64,000 nt of DNA from Amblyomma americanum (GCF_052857255.1 NC_135504.1:140580121-140644120), one strand, 5' to 3'. Positions 11,350 to 25,272 are shown, counted from the first letter of the stretch. Program-made: numbers and translations. Notes: generated by a model from the letters alone, not told the origin.

Positions 11350-14300
11350 TCCGCCTTGGAGAAACTTCGCTTTGAAGAAACGGCGCGTTGGAGAAACTCC
11401 GCGTTAGAGAAACTCCGCGCTTGAAACACACCGCGCTGGAGAAACTCTGCGTTGGAGAAAGTCCGCGTCGGAGAAGGTCCGCGTTGGAGAAAGTCCGCGT
11501 TGGAGAAACTCCGCTTTGAAGAAAGTCCGCGTTGAAGAAAGTCCGCGCTGGAGGAACTCCGCGTTGTATAAACTCCGCGCTGGAGAAACTCCGCGACGGA
11601 CAAACTCCGCGATGGAGAAACTCCGCGTTGGAGTAAAGTCCGCTCTGGAGAAACTCCGTGCTGGACAAACTCCGCGCTGGAGAAACTCTGTGTTGGAGAA
11701 ACTCCGCGCTGGAGAAACTTCGCGTTGGAGAAACTCCGCGTTGGAGAAAGTCCGCGTTGGAGAAAGTCCGCGTTGGAGAGAGTCTGCAATGGAGAAACTC
11801 CGCGCTGGAGAAACTCCGCGTTTGAGAAACTGCGAACTGGAGAAACTCAGCGATGGAGACACTCCGCGCTGGAGAAACTCCGTGTTGGAGAAGCTCCGTG
11901 TTGGGGAAACTTCGCGTTGTAGAAACGGCGCGTTGGGGAAGTTCCGCGTTGGAGAAACTCCGCGCTTGAAACACACCGCGCTGGAGAAACTCCGCGTTGG
12001 AGAAAGCCCGCGTTGGAGAAGGTCCGCGTTGGAGAAAGTCCGCGTTGGAGAAAGACCGCGTTGAAGAAAGTCTGCGTTAGAGAAAGTCCGCGCTGAAGAA
12101 ACTCCGCGTTGGATAAACTCCGCGCTGGAGATACTCCGCGATGGAGAAACTCCGCGACGGACGAACTCCGCGATGGAGAAACTCCGCTTTGGTCAAAAGT
12201 CCGCGTTGGAGAAAAGTCCGCGTTGGAGAAAAGTCCGCGTTGGAGAAAAGTCAGCGCTGGAGAAACTCCACGCTGGAAAAACTCCGCGCTGGACAAGCTC
12301 CGCGCTGGAGAAACTCCGCGCTGGAGAAGCTCTGCGCTGGAGAAACTCCGCGCTGGAAAATCTCCGCGATGGAGAAACTCCGCGTTGGTGAAAGTCCGCG
12401 TTGGAGAAAAGTGCGCGTTGGAGAAAAGTCCGCTTTGGAGAAAAGTCAGCGCTGGAGAAACTCCACGCTGGAAAAACTCCGCGCTGGAGAAGCTCCGCGC
12501 TGGAGAAACTCCGCGCTGGAGAAGCTCTGCGCTGGAGAAACTCCGAGTTGGAGAAACTGCACTGGAGAAGCACAGCGTTTGAGAAACTCCGCACTGGAGA
12601 AACTCCGTGTTTGAGAAACTCCGCGATGGAGCAACTCCGCGCTGGAGAAACTCCGAGTTGGAGAAACTCCGCACTGGAGAAGCTGCGCGTTTGAGAAACT
12701 CCGCACTGGAGAAACTCCGCGTTTGAGAAACTCCGCGCTGGAGAAATTCCGGGCTGGAGAAACTCCGTGCTGGAGAAACTCCGCGCTGGACAAACTCCGC
12801 GCTGGAGAAACTCCGTGTTGGAGAAACTCCGTGTTGGAGAAACTCCACGCTGGAGAAACTTCGCGTTGGAGAAACTGAGCTTTGGAGAAACTCCGCGTTG
12901 GAAAAAGTCCGCGATGGAGAAACTCCGCGCTGGAGAAACTCCGCGTTTGAGAAACTCTGAACTGGAGAAACTCCCCGATGGAGACACTCCGCGCTGGAGA
13001 AACTCCGATTTGGAGAAACTTCGCTTTGAAGAAACGGCGCGTTGGAGATACTCCGCGTTGGAGAAACTCCGCGCTTGAAACACACCGCGCTGGAGAAACT
13101 CCGCGTTGGAGAAAGTCCGCGTTGGAGAAGGTCCGCGTTGGAGAAAGTCCGCGTTGGAGAAACTCCGCGTTGAAGAAAGTCCGCGTTGGAGAAAGTCCGC
13201 GCTGGAGAAACTCCGCGTTGTATAAACTCCGCGCTGTAGAAACTCCGCGATGGAGAAACTCCGCGACGGACAAACTCCGCGATGGAGAAATTCCGCGTTG
13301 GAGAAAAGTCCGCTCTGGAGAAACTCTGCGCTGGAGAAACTCCGCACTGGAGCAACTCCGCGTTGGAGAAACTCCGCGCTGGAGAAACTCCGTGCTGCAT
13401 AAAATCTGCGCTGGAGAAACTCCGGGCTGGAGAAACTCCGCGCTGGAGAAACTCCGTGCTGGACAAACTCCGCGCTGGAGAAACTCCGTGTTGGAGAAAC
13501 TCCGCGCTGGAGAAACTTCGCGTTGGAGAAACTGCGCGTTGGAGAAACTGCGCGTTGGAGAGACTCCGCGTTGGAGAAAGTCCGCGTTGGAGAAAGTCCG
13601 CGTTGGAGAGAGTCCGCGATGGAGAAACTCCGCGCTGGAGAAACTCCGCGTTTGAGAAACTGCGAACTGGAGAAACTCCGCGATGGAGACACTCCGCGCT
13701 GGAGAAACTCCGCGCTGGAGAAACTCCGTGTTGGAGAAGCTCCGTTTTGGGGAAAATTCGCGTTGAAGAAACGGCGCGTTGGAGAAGCTCCGCGTTGGAG
13801 AAACTCCGCGCTTGAAACACACCGCGCTGGAGAAACTCCGCGTAGGAGAAAGTCCGCGTTGGAGAAGGTCCGCGTTGGAGAAAGTCCGCGTTGGAGAAAG
13901 TCCGCGTTGTAGAAACTCCGCGTTGAAGAAAGTCCACGTTGGAGAAAGTCCGCGCAGGAGAAACTCCGCGTTGGATAAACTCCGCACTGGAGAAACTCCG
14001 CGATGGAGAAACTCCGCGTTGGTGATGAAAGTCCGCGTTGGAGAAAAGTCCGCGTTGGAGAAAAGTCCGCGCTGGAGAAACTCTACGCTGGAGAAACTCC
14101 GCGCTGGAGGAACTCCGCGATGGAGAAATTCCGCACTGGAGAAACTCCGCGTTTGAGAAATTCCGGGCTGGAGAAACTCCGCGCTGGAGAAACTCCGGGC
14201 TGGAGAAACTCCGCGCTGGGGAAACTTCGCGCTGGAGAAACTCCGTGTTGGAGAAACTCCGTGTTGGAGAAACTCCGTGTTGGAGAAACTTCGCATTGGA

Positions 14301-17300
14301 GAAACTCCGCGCTGGACGAAATCCGCGACGGACAAACTCCGCGATGAAGAAACTCCGCGTTGGTGATGAAAGTCCGCGTTGGAGAAAAGTCCGCGTTGGA
14401 GAAAAGTCCGCGCTGGAGAAACTCTACGCTGGAGAAACTCCGCACTGGAGCAACTCCGCGTTGGAGAAACTCCTCGCTGGAGAAACTCCGTGCTGCATAA
14501 AATCTGCGCTCGAGAAACTATGCGCTGGAGATACTCCGCGCTGGAGAAACTCCGCGCTGGAGAAACTCCGCGCTGGAGAAAATCCGCGCTGGAGAAACTC
14601 CGCGATGGAGAAACTCCGTGTTTGAGAAACTCCGCGCTGGAGAAACTCCGCGACGGAGAAACTCAGCGCTGGAGTAACTCCACGCTGGAGAAACTCCGTG
14701 TTGGAGAAACTCGGTGTTGGAGAAACTCCGCGCTGGAGATATTTCGCGTTGGAGAAACTCCGCGTTGAAGAAACTCCGCGTTGGTGAAAGTCTGCGTTGG
14801 AGAAAAGTCCGCGTTGGAGAAAAGTCCGCTTTGGAGAAAAGTCAGCGCTGGAGAATCCACGCTGGAAAAACTCGGCGCTGGAGAAGCTCCGCGCTGGAGA
14901 AACTCTGCGCTGGAGAAACTCCGAGTTGGAGAAACTCTGCACTGGAGAAGCTCTGCGTTTGAGAAACTCCGCACTGGAGAAACTCCGTGTTTGAGAAACT
15001 CCGTGATGGAAAAACTCCGCGCTGGAGAAACTCCGAGTTGGAGAAACTCTGCACTGGAGAAGCTCCGCGTTTGAGAAACTCCGCACTGGAGAAACTCCGC
15101 GTTTGAGAAACTCCGCGCTGGAGAAACTCCGGGCTGGAGAAACTCCGCAATGGAGACAATCCGCGCTGGAGAAACTCCGCGCTGAAGAAACTCCGTGTAG
15201 GAGAAACTCCGTGTGGGAGAAACTTCGCGTTGGAGAAACGGCGCGTTGGAGAAACTCTGCTCTTGAAACACACCGCGCTGGAAAAACTCCGCGATGGAGA
15301 AAGTCCGCGTTGGAGAAGGTCCGCGTTGGAGAAAGTCCGCGTTGGAGAAACTCCGCGTTGAAGATAGTCCGCGTTTTTCACCTTGAAGTTATGAACAAAC
15401 AAGCCCAAGCATATACCCTTCTGAGAAAATCCGCGCTGGAGAAACTCCGCGTTGGATAAACTCCGCGCTGGAGAAACTCCGCGACGGACAAACTCCGCGA
15501 TGAAGATACTCCGCTTTGGTGATGATAGTCCGCGTTGGAGAAAAGTCCGCGTTGGAGAAAAGTCCGCGCTGGAGAAACTCTACGCTGGAGAAACTCCGCA
15601 CTGGAGCAACTCCGCGTTGGAGAAACTCCGCGCTGGAGAAACTCCGCGCTGGAGAAACTCCACGATGGTGAAACTCCGTGTTTGAGAAACTCCGCGATGG
15701 AGAAACTCCGCGCTGAAGAAACTCCGCGACGGAGAAACTCAGCGCTGGAGTAACTCCACGCTGGAGAAACTCCGTGTTGGAGAAACTCGGTGTGGGAGAA
15801 ACTCCGCGCTTGAAAAACTCCGCGCTGGAGAAACTCCGCGCTGGAAAAAATTCCGCGATGGAGAAACTCCGCGTTGGTGAAAGTCCGCGTCGGAGAAGGT
15901 CCGCGTTGCAGAAAGTCCGCGTTGGAGAAACTCCGTGTTGTAGAAACTCCGCCTTGGAGAAACTTCGCGTTGAAGAAACGGCGCGTTGAAGATACTCCGC
16001 GTTGGAGAAACTCCGCGCTTGAAACACACCGCGCTGGAGAAACTCCGCGTTGGAGAAAGTCCGCGTTGGAGAAGGTCCGCGTTGGAGAAAGTCCGCGTTG
16101 GAGAAAATCCGCGTTGGAGAAACTCCGCGTTGAAGAAAGTCCGCGTTGGAGAAAGTCCGCGCTGGAGAAACTCCGGGTTGTATAAACTCCGCGCTGGAGA
16201 AACTCCGCGATGGAGAAACTCCGCGACGGACAAACTCCGCGATGGAGAAACTCCGTGTTGGAGAAAAGTCCGCTCTGGAGAAACTCTACGCTGGAGAAAC
16301 TCCGCACTGGAGAAACTCCGCGCTGGAGAAACTCCGTGCTGCATAAAATCTGCGCTGGAGAAACTCCGGGCTGGAGAAACTCCGCGCTGTAGAAACTCCG
16401 TGCTGGACAAACTCCGCGCGGAGAAACTCCGTGTTGTAGGAACTCCGCGCTGGAGAAACTCCGTGCTGCATAAAATCTGCGCTGGAGAAACTCCGGGCTG
16501 GAGAAACTCCGCTCTGGAGAAACTCCGTGCTGGACAAACTCCGCGCTGGAGAAACTCCGTGTTGGAGAAACTCCGCGCTGGAGAAACTTCGCGTTGGAGA
16601 AACTGCGCGTTGGAGAAACTCCACGTTGGAGAAAGTCCGCGTTGGAGAAAGTCCGCGTTGGAGAAACTCCGCGCTGGAGAAACTCCGCGTTTGAGAAACT
16701 GGGAAACTGGAGAAACTCCGCGATGGAGACACTCCGCGCTGGAGAAACTCCGCGCTGGAGAAACTCCGTATTGGAGAAGCTCCGTGTTGGGGAAACTTCG
16801 CGTTGGAGAAACGGCGCGTTGGAGAAGGTGCGCTTTGGAGAAAGCCCGCGTTGAAGAAACGGCGCGTTGAAGATACTCCGCGTTGGAGAAACTCTGCGCT
16901 TGAAACACACCGCGCTGGAGAAACTCCGCGTTGGAGAAAGTCCGCGTTGGAGAAGGTCCGCGTTGGAGAAAGTCCGCATTGGAGAAAGTCCGCGTTGGAG
17001 AAACTCTGCGTTGAAGAAAGTCCGCGTTGGAGAATGTCCGCGCCGGAGAAACTCCGCGTTGTATAAACTCCGCGCTGGAGAAACTCCGCGATGGAGAAAC
17101 TCCGCGACGGACAAACTCCGCGATGGAGAAACTCCGCGTTGGAGAAAAGTCCGCTCTGGAGAAACTCTACGCTGGAGAAACTCCGCACTGGAGAAACTCC
17201 TAGCTGGAGAAACTCCGTGCTGCATAAAATCTGCGCTGGAGAAACTCCGGGCTGGAGAAAGCCCGCGTTGGAGAAGGTCCGCGTTAGAGAAAGTCCGCGT

Positions 17301-18983
17301 TGGAGAAAGTCCGCGTTGAAGAAAGTCCGCGTTAGAGAAAGTCCGCGCTGGAGAAAATCTGCGTTGGATAAACTCCGCGCTGGAGAAACTCCGCGATGGA
17401 GAAGCTCTGCGCTGGAGAAACTCCGCGCTGGAAAATCTCCGCGATGGAGAAACTCCGCGTTGGTAAAAGTCCGCGTTGGAGAAAAGTCCGCGTTGGAGAA
17501 AAGTCCGCTTTGGAGAAAAGTCAGCGCTGGAGAACCTCCACGCTGGAAAAACTCCGCGCTGGAGAAGCTCCGCGCTGGAGAAGCTCTACGCTGGAGAAAC
17601 TCCGCGCTGGAAAATCTCCGCGATGGAGAAACTCCGCGTTGGTGAAAGTCCGCGTTGGAGAAAAGTCCGCGTTGGAGAAAAGTCCGCTTTGGAGAAAAGT
17701 CAGCGCTGGAGAACCTCCACGCTGGAAAAACTCCGCGCTGGAGAAGCTCCGCGCTGGAGAAACTCCGCGCTGGAGAAGCTCTGCGCTGGAGAAACTCCGA
17801 GTTGGAGAAACTGCACTGGAGAAGCTCAGCGTTTGAGAAACTCCGCACTGGAGAAAGTCCGTGTTAGAGAAACTCCGCGATGGAGCAACTCCGCGCTGGA
17901 GAAACTCCGACTTGGAGAAACTCCGCACTGGAGAAGCTGCGCGTTTGAGAAACTCCGCACTGGAGAAACTCCGCGTTTGAGAAACTCCGCGCTGGAGAAA
18001 TTCCGGTCTGGAGAAACTCCGTGCTGGAGAAACTCCGCGCTGGACAAACTCCGCGCTGGAGAAACTCCGTGTTGGAGAAACTCCGTGTTGGAGAAACTCC
18101 ACGCTGGAGAAACTTCGCGTTGGAGAAACTGAGCTTTGGAGAAACTCCGCGTTGGAAAAAGTCCGCGATGGAGAAACTCCGCGCTGGAGAAACTCCGCGT
18201 TTGAGAAACTCCGAACTGGAGAAACTCCGCGATGGAGACACTCCGCGCTGGAGAAACTCCGCCTTGGAGAAACTTCGCTTTGAAGAAACGGCGCGTTGGA
18301 GAAACTCCGCGTTAGAGAAACTCCGCGCTTGAAACATACCGCGCTGGAGAAATTCTGCGTTTGAGAAAGTCCGCGTTGGAGAAGGTCCGCGTTGGAGAAA
18401 GTCCGCGTTGGAGAAACTCCGCGTTGAAGAAAGTCCGCGTTGGAGAAAGTCCGCGCTGGAGAAACTCCGCGTTTGAGAAACTCCGAACTGGAGATACTCC
18501 GCGATGGAGAAACTCCGTGTTGTAGAAACTCCGCCTTGGAGAAAATCCGCGCTGGAGAAACTCCGCGATGGAGAAACTCCGTGTTTGAGAAACTCCGCGC
18601 TGGAGAAACTCCGCGACGGAGAAACTCAGCGCTGGAGTAACTCCACGCTGGAGAAACTCCGTGTTGGAGAAACTCGGTGTTGGAGAAACTCCGCGCTGGA
18701 GATATTTCGCGTTGGAGAAACTCCGCGTTGAAGAAACTCCGCGTTGGTGAAAGTCTGCGTTGGAGAAAAGTCCGCGTTGGAGAAAAGTCCGCTTTGGAGA
18801 AAAGTCAGCGCTGGAGAATCCACGCTGGAAAAACTCGGCGCTGGAGAAGCTCCGCGCTGGAGAAACTCTGCGCTGGAGAAACTCCGAGTTGGAGAAACTC
18901 TGCACTGGAGAAGCTCTGCGTTTGAGAAACTCCGCACTGGAGAAACTCCGTGTTTGAGAAACTCCGTGATGGAAAAACTCCGC
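11350..18983 (+). repeat. 7,629-bp higher-order repeat, copy B
   Basis: Near-identical tandem partner of the preceding block, with the 47-bp insert at 15376-15422. Agreement with copy A stops near 18983, where copy A has GGAAAAACTCCGCCTTGG and this copy has GGAAAAACTCCGCGCTGG. Its last part, from about 18540 on, also matches 14577 onward at an offset of 3,963 bp, and this second match continues past the end of copy B to about 20240. The end of B was therefore itself extended by a later duplication. Confidence 0.9.
15376..15422 (+). other. 47-bp non-repeat insert, copy 3
   Basis: AACAAACAAG form, 7,629 bp after copy 2. It shares copy 2's downstream GAAGATACTCCGCTTTGG flank, as expected from the 7,629-bp duplication. 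Confidence 0.93.
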
Positions 18984-20240
18984 GCTGGAGAAACTCCGAG
19001 TTGGAGAAACTCTGCACTGGAGAAGCTCCGCGTTTGAGAAACTCCGCACTGGAGAAACTCCGCGTTTGAGAAACTCCGCGCTGGAGAAACTCCGGGCTGG
19101 AGAAACTCCGCAATGGAGACAATCCGCGCTGGAGAAACTCCGCGCTGAAGAAACTCCGTGTAGGAGAAACTCCGTGTGGGAGAAACTTCGCGTTGGAGAA
19201 ACGGCGCGTTGGAGAAACTCTGCTCTTGAAACACACCGCGCTGGAAAAACTCCGCGATGGAGAAAGTCCGCGTTGGAGAAGGTCCGCGTTGGAGAAAGTC
19301 CGCGTTGGAGAAACTCCGCGTTGAAGATAGTCCGCGTTTTTCACCTTGAAGTTATGAACCAACAAGCCCAAGCATATACCCTTCTGAGAAAATCCGCGCT
19401 GGAGAAACTCCGCGTTGGATAAACTCCGCGCTGGAGAAACTCCGCGACGGACAAACTCCGCGATGAAGAAACTCCGCGTTGGTGATGATAGTCCGCGTTG
19501 AAGAAAAGTCCGCGTTGGAGAAAAGTCCGCGCTGGAGAAACTCTACGCTGGAGAAACTCCGCACTGGAGCAACTCCGCGTTGGAGAAACTCCGCGCTGGA
19601 GAAACTCCGCGCTGGAGAAACTCCACGATGGTGAAACTCCGTGTTTGAGAAACTCCGCGATGGAGAAACTCCGCGCTGAAGAAACTCCGCGACGGAGAAA
19701 CTCAGCGCTGGAGTAACTCCACGCTGGAGAAACTCCGTGTTGGAGAAACTCGGTGTGGGAGAAACTCCGCGCTTGAAAAACTCCGCGCTGGAGAAACTCC
19801 GGGCTGGAAAAAATTCCGCGATGGAGAAACTCCGCGTTGGTGAAAGTCCGCGTCGGAGAAGGTCCGCGTTGCAGAAAGTCCGCGTTGGAGAAACTCCGTG
19901 TTGTAGAAACTCCGCCTTGGAGAAACTTCGCGTTGAAGAAACGGCGCGTTGAAGATACTCCGCGTTGGAGAAACTCCGCGCTTGAAACACACCGCGCTGG
20001 AGAAACTCCGCGTCGGAGAAAGTCCGCGTTGGAGAAGGTCCGCGTTGGAGAAAGTCCGCGTTGGAGAAAATCCGCGTTGGAGAAACTCCGCGTTGAAGAA
20101 AGTCCGCGTTGGAGAAAGTCCGCGCTGGAGAAACTCCGGGTTGTATAAACTCCGCGCTGGAGAAACTCCGCGATGGAGAAACTCCGCGACGGACAAACTC
20201 CGCGATGGAGAAACTCCGTGTTGGAGAAAAGTCCGCTCTG
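17773..20240 (+). repeat. 2,468-bp tandem duplication, first copy
   Basis: Starts at GAGAAGCTCTGCGCTGG (17773) and runs to the breakpoint at 20241, where the same string begins again. The breakpoint is visible because 20221-20240 (a GTCCGCTCTG unit) should lead into GAGAAACTCTACG, as it does at 16277, but jumps to GAGAAGCTCTGCG. It contains the insert at 19339-19385. Confidence 0.85.
19339..19385 (+). other. 47-bp non-repeat insert, copy 4
   Basis: The first copy with AACCAACAAG (A to C) in the middle, a form kept in all copies to its right. The downstream flank has GATGAAGAAACTCC, and a private GTTGAAGAAAAGTCC follows near 19498. Confidence 0.93.
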
Positions 20241-22317
20241 GAGAAGCTCTGCGCTGGAGAAACTCCGAGTTGGAGAAACTGCACTGGAGAAGCTCAGCGT
20301 TTGAGAAACTCCGCACTGGAGAAAGTCCGTGTTAGAGAAACTCCGCGATGGAGCAACTCCGCGCTGGAGAAACTCCGACTTGGAGAAACTCCGCACTGGA
20401 GAAGCTGCGCGTTTGAGAAACTCCGCACTGGAGAAACTCCGCGTTTGAGAAACTCCGCGCTGGAGAAATTCCGGGCTGGAGAAACTCCGTGCTGGAGAAA
20501 CTCCGCGCTGGACAAACTCCGCGCTGGAGAAACTCCGTGTTGGAGAAACTCCGTGTTGCAGAAACTCCACGCTGGAGAAACTTCGCGTTGGAGAAACTGA
20601 GCTTTGGAGAAACTCCGCGTTGGAAAAAGTCCGCGATGGAGAAACTCCGCGCTGGAGAAACTCCGCGTTTGAGAAACTCCGAACTGGAGAAACTCCGCGA
20701 TGGAGACACTCCGCGCTGGAGAAACTCCGCCTTGGAGAAACTTCGCTTTGAAGAAACGGCGCGTTGGAGAAACTCCGCGTTAGAGAAACTCCGCGCTTGA
20801 AACATACCGCGCTGGAGAAATTCTGCGTTGGAGAAAGTCCGCGTTGGAGAAGGTCCGCGTTGGAGAAAGTCCGCGTTGGAGAAACTCCGCGTTGAAGAAA
20901 GTCCGCGTTGGAGAAAGTCCGCGCTGGAGAAACTCCGCGTTTGAGAAACTCCGAACTGGAGATACTCCGCGATGGAGAAACTCCGTGTTGTAGAAACTCC
21001 GCCTTGGAGAAAATCCGCGCTGGAGAAACTCCGCGATGGAGAAACTCCGTGTTTGAGAAACTCCGCGCTGGGGAAACTCCGCGACGGAGAAACTCAGCGC
21101 TGGAGTAACTCCACGCTGGAGAAACTCCGTGTTGGAGAAACTCGGTGTTGGAGAAACTCCGCGCTGGAGATATTTCGCGTTGGAGAAACTCCGCGTTGAA
21201 GAAACTCCGCGTTGGTGAAAGTCTGCGTTGGAGAAAAGTCCGCGTTAGAGAAAAGTCCGCTTTGGAGAAAAGTCAGCGCTGGAGAATCCACGCTGGAAAA
21301 ACTCAGCGCTGGAGAAGCTCCGCGCTGGAGAAACTCTGCGCTGGAGAAACTCCGAGTTGGAGAAACTCTGCACTGGAGAAGCTCTGCGTTTGAGAAACTC
21401 CGCACTGGAGAAACTCCGTGTTTGAGAAACTCCGTGATGGAAAAACTCCGCGCTGGAGAAACTCCGAGTTGGAGAAACTCTGCACTGGAGAAGCTCCGCG
21501 TTTGAGAAACTCCGCACTGGAGAAACTCCGCGTTTGAGAAACTCCGCGCTGGAGAAACTCCGGGCTGGAGAAACTCCGCAATGGAGACAATCCGCGCTGG
21601 AGAAACTCCGCGCTGAAGAAACTCCGTGTAGGAGAAACTCCGTGTGGGAGAAACTTCGCGTTGGAGAAACGGCGCGTTGGAGAAACTCTGCTCTTGAAAC
21701 ACACCGCGCTGGAAAAACTCCGCGATGGAGAAAGTCCGCGTTGGAGAAGGTCCGCGTTGGAGAAAGTCCGCGTTGGAGAAACTCCGCGTTGAAGATAGTC
21801 CGCGTTTTTCACCTTGAAGTTATGAACCAACAAGCCCAAGCATATACCCTTCTGAGAAAATCCGCGCTGGAGAAACTCCGCGTTGGATAAACTCCGCGCT
21901 GGAGAAACTCCGCGACGGACAAACTCCGCGATGAAGAAACTCCGCGTTGGTGATGATAGTCCGCGTTGGAGAAAAGTCCGCGTTGGAGAAAAGTCCGCGC
22001 TGGAGAAACTCTACGCTGGAGAAACTCCGCACTGGAGCAACTCCGCGTTGGAGAAACTCCGCGCTGGAGAAACTCCGCGCTGGAGAAACTCCACGATGGT
22101 GAAACTCCGTGTTTGAGAAACTCCGCGATGGAGAAACTCCGCGCTGAAGAAACTCCGCGACGGAGAAACTCAGCGCTGGAGTAACTCCACGCTGGAGAAA
22201 CTCCGTGTTGGAGAAACTCGGTGTGGGAGAAACTCCGCGCTTGAAAAACTCCGCGCTGGAGAAACTCCGGGCTGGAAAAAATTCCGCGATGGAGAAACTC
22301 CGCGTTGGTGAAAGTCC
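20241..22317 (+). repeat. 2,468-bp tandem duplication, second copy
   Basis: Matches 17773-19852 at a constant 2,468-bp offset, with the insert at 21807-21853. Near 22317 it leaves the partner: the partner continues into the GTCGGAGAAGG units, whereas this copy goes straight to GCTGGAGAAACTCCGGGTTG, which equals a deletion relative to the source block. Confidence 0.83.
21807..21853 (+). other. 47-bp non-repeat insert, copy 5
   Basis: AACCAACAAG form, 2,468 bp after copy 4, ending ATACCCTTCT. It lies in the second copy of the 2,468-bp duplication. Confidence 0.93.
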
Positions 22318-25272
22318 GCGCTGGAGAAACTCCGGGTTGTATAAACTCCGCGCTGGAGAAACTCCGCGATGGAGAAACTCCGCGACGGACAAACTCCGCG
22401 ATGGAGAAACTCCGTGTTGGAGAAAAGTCCGCTCTGGAGAAACTCTACGCTGGAGAAACTCCGCACTGGAGAAACTCCGCGCTGGAGAAACTCCGTGCTG
22501 CATAAAATCTGCGCTGGAGAAACTCCGGGCTGGAGAAACTCCGCGCTGTAAAAACTCCGTGCTGGACAAACTCCGCGCGGAGAAACTCCGTGTTGGAGGA
22601 ACTCCGCGCTGGAGAAACTCCGTGCTGCATAAAATCTGCGCTGGAGAAACTCCGGGCTGGAGAAACTCCGCTCTGGAGAAACTCCGTGCTGGACAAACTC
22701 CGCGCTGGAGAAACTCCGTGTTGGAGAAACTCCGCGCTGGAGAAACTTCGCGTTGGAGAAACTGCGCGTTGGAGAAACTGCGCGTTGGAGAAACTCCACG
22801 TTGGAGAAAGTCCGCGTTGGAGAAAGTCCGCGTTGGAGAAACTCCGCGCTGGAGAAACTCCGCGTTTGAGAAACTGGGAAACTGGAGAAACTCCGCGATG
22901 GAGACACTCCGCGCTGGAGAAACTCCGCGCTGGAGAAACTCCGTATTGGAGAAGCTCCGTGTTGGGGAAACTTCGCGTTGGAGAAACGGCGCGTTGGAGA
23001 AGGTGCGCTTTGGAGAAAGCCCGCGTTGAAGAAACGGCGCGTTGAACATACTCCGCGTTGGAGAAACTCCGCGCTTGAAACACACCGCGCTGGAGAAACT
23101 CCGCGTTGGAGAAAGTCCGCGTTGGAGAAGGTCCGCGTTGGAGAAAGTCCGCATTGGAGAAAGTCCGCGTTGGAGAAACTCTGCGTTGAAGAAAGTCCGC
23201 GTTGGAGAATGTCCGCGCTGGAGAAACTCCGCGTTGTATAAACTCCGCGCTGGAGAAACTCCGCGATGGAGAAACTCCGCGACGGACAAACTCCGCGATG
23301 GAGAAACTCTGCGTTGGAGAAAAGTCCGCTCTGGAGAAACTCTACGCTGGAGAAACTCCGCACTGGAGAAACTCCTAGCTGGAGAAACTCCGTGCTGCAT
23401 AAAATCTGCGCTGGAGAAACTCCGGGCTGGAGAAAGCCCGCGTTGGAGAAGGTCCGCGTTGGAGAAAGTCCGCGTTGAAGAAAGTCCGCGTTAGAGAAAG
23501 TCCGCGCTGGAGAAAATCTGCGTTGGATAAACTCCGCGCTGGAGAAACTCCGCGATAAAGAAACTCCGCGACGGACAAACTCCGCGATGGAGAAACCCCG
23601 CTTTGGTCAAAAGTCCGCGTTGGAGAAAAGTCCGCGTTGGAGAAAAGTCCGCGTTGGAGAAAAGTCAGCGCTGGAGAAACTCCACGCTGGAAAAACTCCG
23701 CGCTGGAGAAACTCCGCGCTGGAGAAGCTCTGCGCTGGAGAAACTCCGCGCTGGAAAATCTCCGCGATGGAGAAACTCCGCGTTGGTGAAAGTCCGCGTT
23801 GGAGAAAAGTCCGCGTTGGAGAAAAGTCCGCTTTGGAGAAAAGTCAGCGCTGGAGAACCTCCACGCTGGAAAAACTCCGCGCTGGAGAAGCTCCGCGCTG
23901 GAGAAACTCCGCGCTGGAGAAGCTCTGCGCTGGAGAAACTCCGAGTTGGAGAAACTGCACTGGAGAAGCTCAGCGTTTGAGAAACTCCGCACTGGAGAAA
24001 GTCCGTGTTAGAGAAACTCCGCGATGGAGCAACTCCGCGCTGGAGAAACTCCGACTTGGAGAAACTCCGCACTGGAGAAGCTGCGCGTTTGAGAATCTCC
24101 GCACTGGAGAAACTCCGCGTTTGAGAAACTCCGCGCTGGAGAAATTCCGGGCTGGAGAAACTCCGTGCTGGAGAAACTCCGCGCTGGACAAACTCCGCGC
24201 TGGAGAAACTCCGTGTTGGAGAAACTCCGTGTTGGAGAAACTCCACGCTGGAGAAACTTCGCGTTGGAGAAACTGAGCTTTGGAGAAACTCCGCGTTGGA
24301 AAAAGTCCGCGATGGAGAAACTCCGCGCTGGAGAAACGCCGCGTTTGAGAAACTCCGAACTGGAGAAACTCCGCGATGGAGACACTCCGCGCTGGAGAAA
24401 CTCCGCCTTGGAGAAACTTCGCTTTGAAGAAACGGCGCGTTGGAGAAACTCCGCGTTAGAGAAACTCCGCGCTTGAAACATACCGCGCTGGAGAAATTCT
24501 GCGTTGGAGAAAGTCCGCGTTGGAGAAGGTCCGCGTTGGAGAAAGTCCGCGTTGGAGAAACTCCGCGTTGAAGAAAGTCCGCGTTGGAGAAAGTCCGCGC
24601 TGGAGAAACTCCGCGTTTGAGAAACTCCGAACTGGAGAAACTCCGCGATGGAGAAACTCCGTGTTGTAGAAACTCCGCCTTGGAGAAACTTCGCGTTGAA
24701 GAAACGGCGCGTTGGAGATACTCCGCATTGGAGAAACTCCGTGCTTGAATCACACCACGCTGGAGAAACTCCGCGTTGGAGAAAGTCCGCGTTGGAGAAG
24801 GTCCGCGTTGGAGAAAGTCCGCGTTGGAGAAACTCCGCGTTGAAGAAAGTCCGTGTTGGAGAAAGTCCGCGCTGGAGAAACTCCGCGTTGTATAAACTCC
24901 GCGCTGTAGAAACTCCGCGATGGAGAAACTCCGCGACGGACAAACTCCGCGATGGAGAAATTCTGCGTTGGAGAAATGTCCGCTCTGGAGAAACTCTACG
25001 CTGGAGAAACTCCGCACTGGAGCAACTCCGCGTTGGAGAAACTCCGCGCTGGAGAAACTCCGTGCTGCATAAAATCTGCGCTGGAGAAACTCCGGGCTGG
25101 AGAAACTCCGCGCTGGAGCAACTCCGTGCTGGACAAACTCCGCGCTGGAGAAACTCCGTGTTGGAGAAACTCCGTGCTGGAGAAACTTCGCGTTGGAGAA
25201 ATTGCGCGTTGGAGAAACTCCGCGTTGGAGAAAGTCCGTGTTGGAGAAACTCGGTGTTGGAGAAACTCCGCG

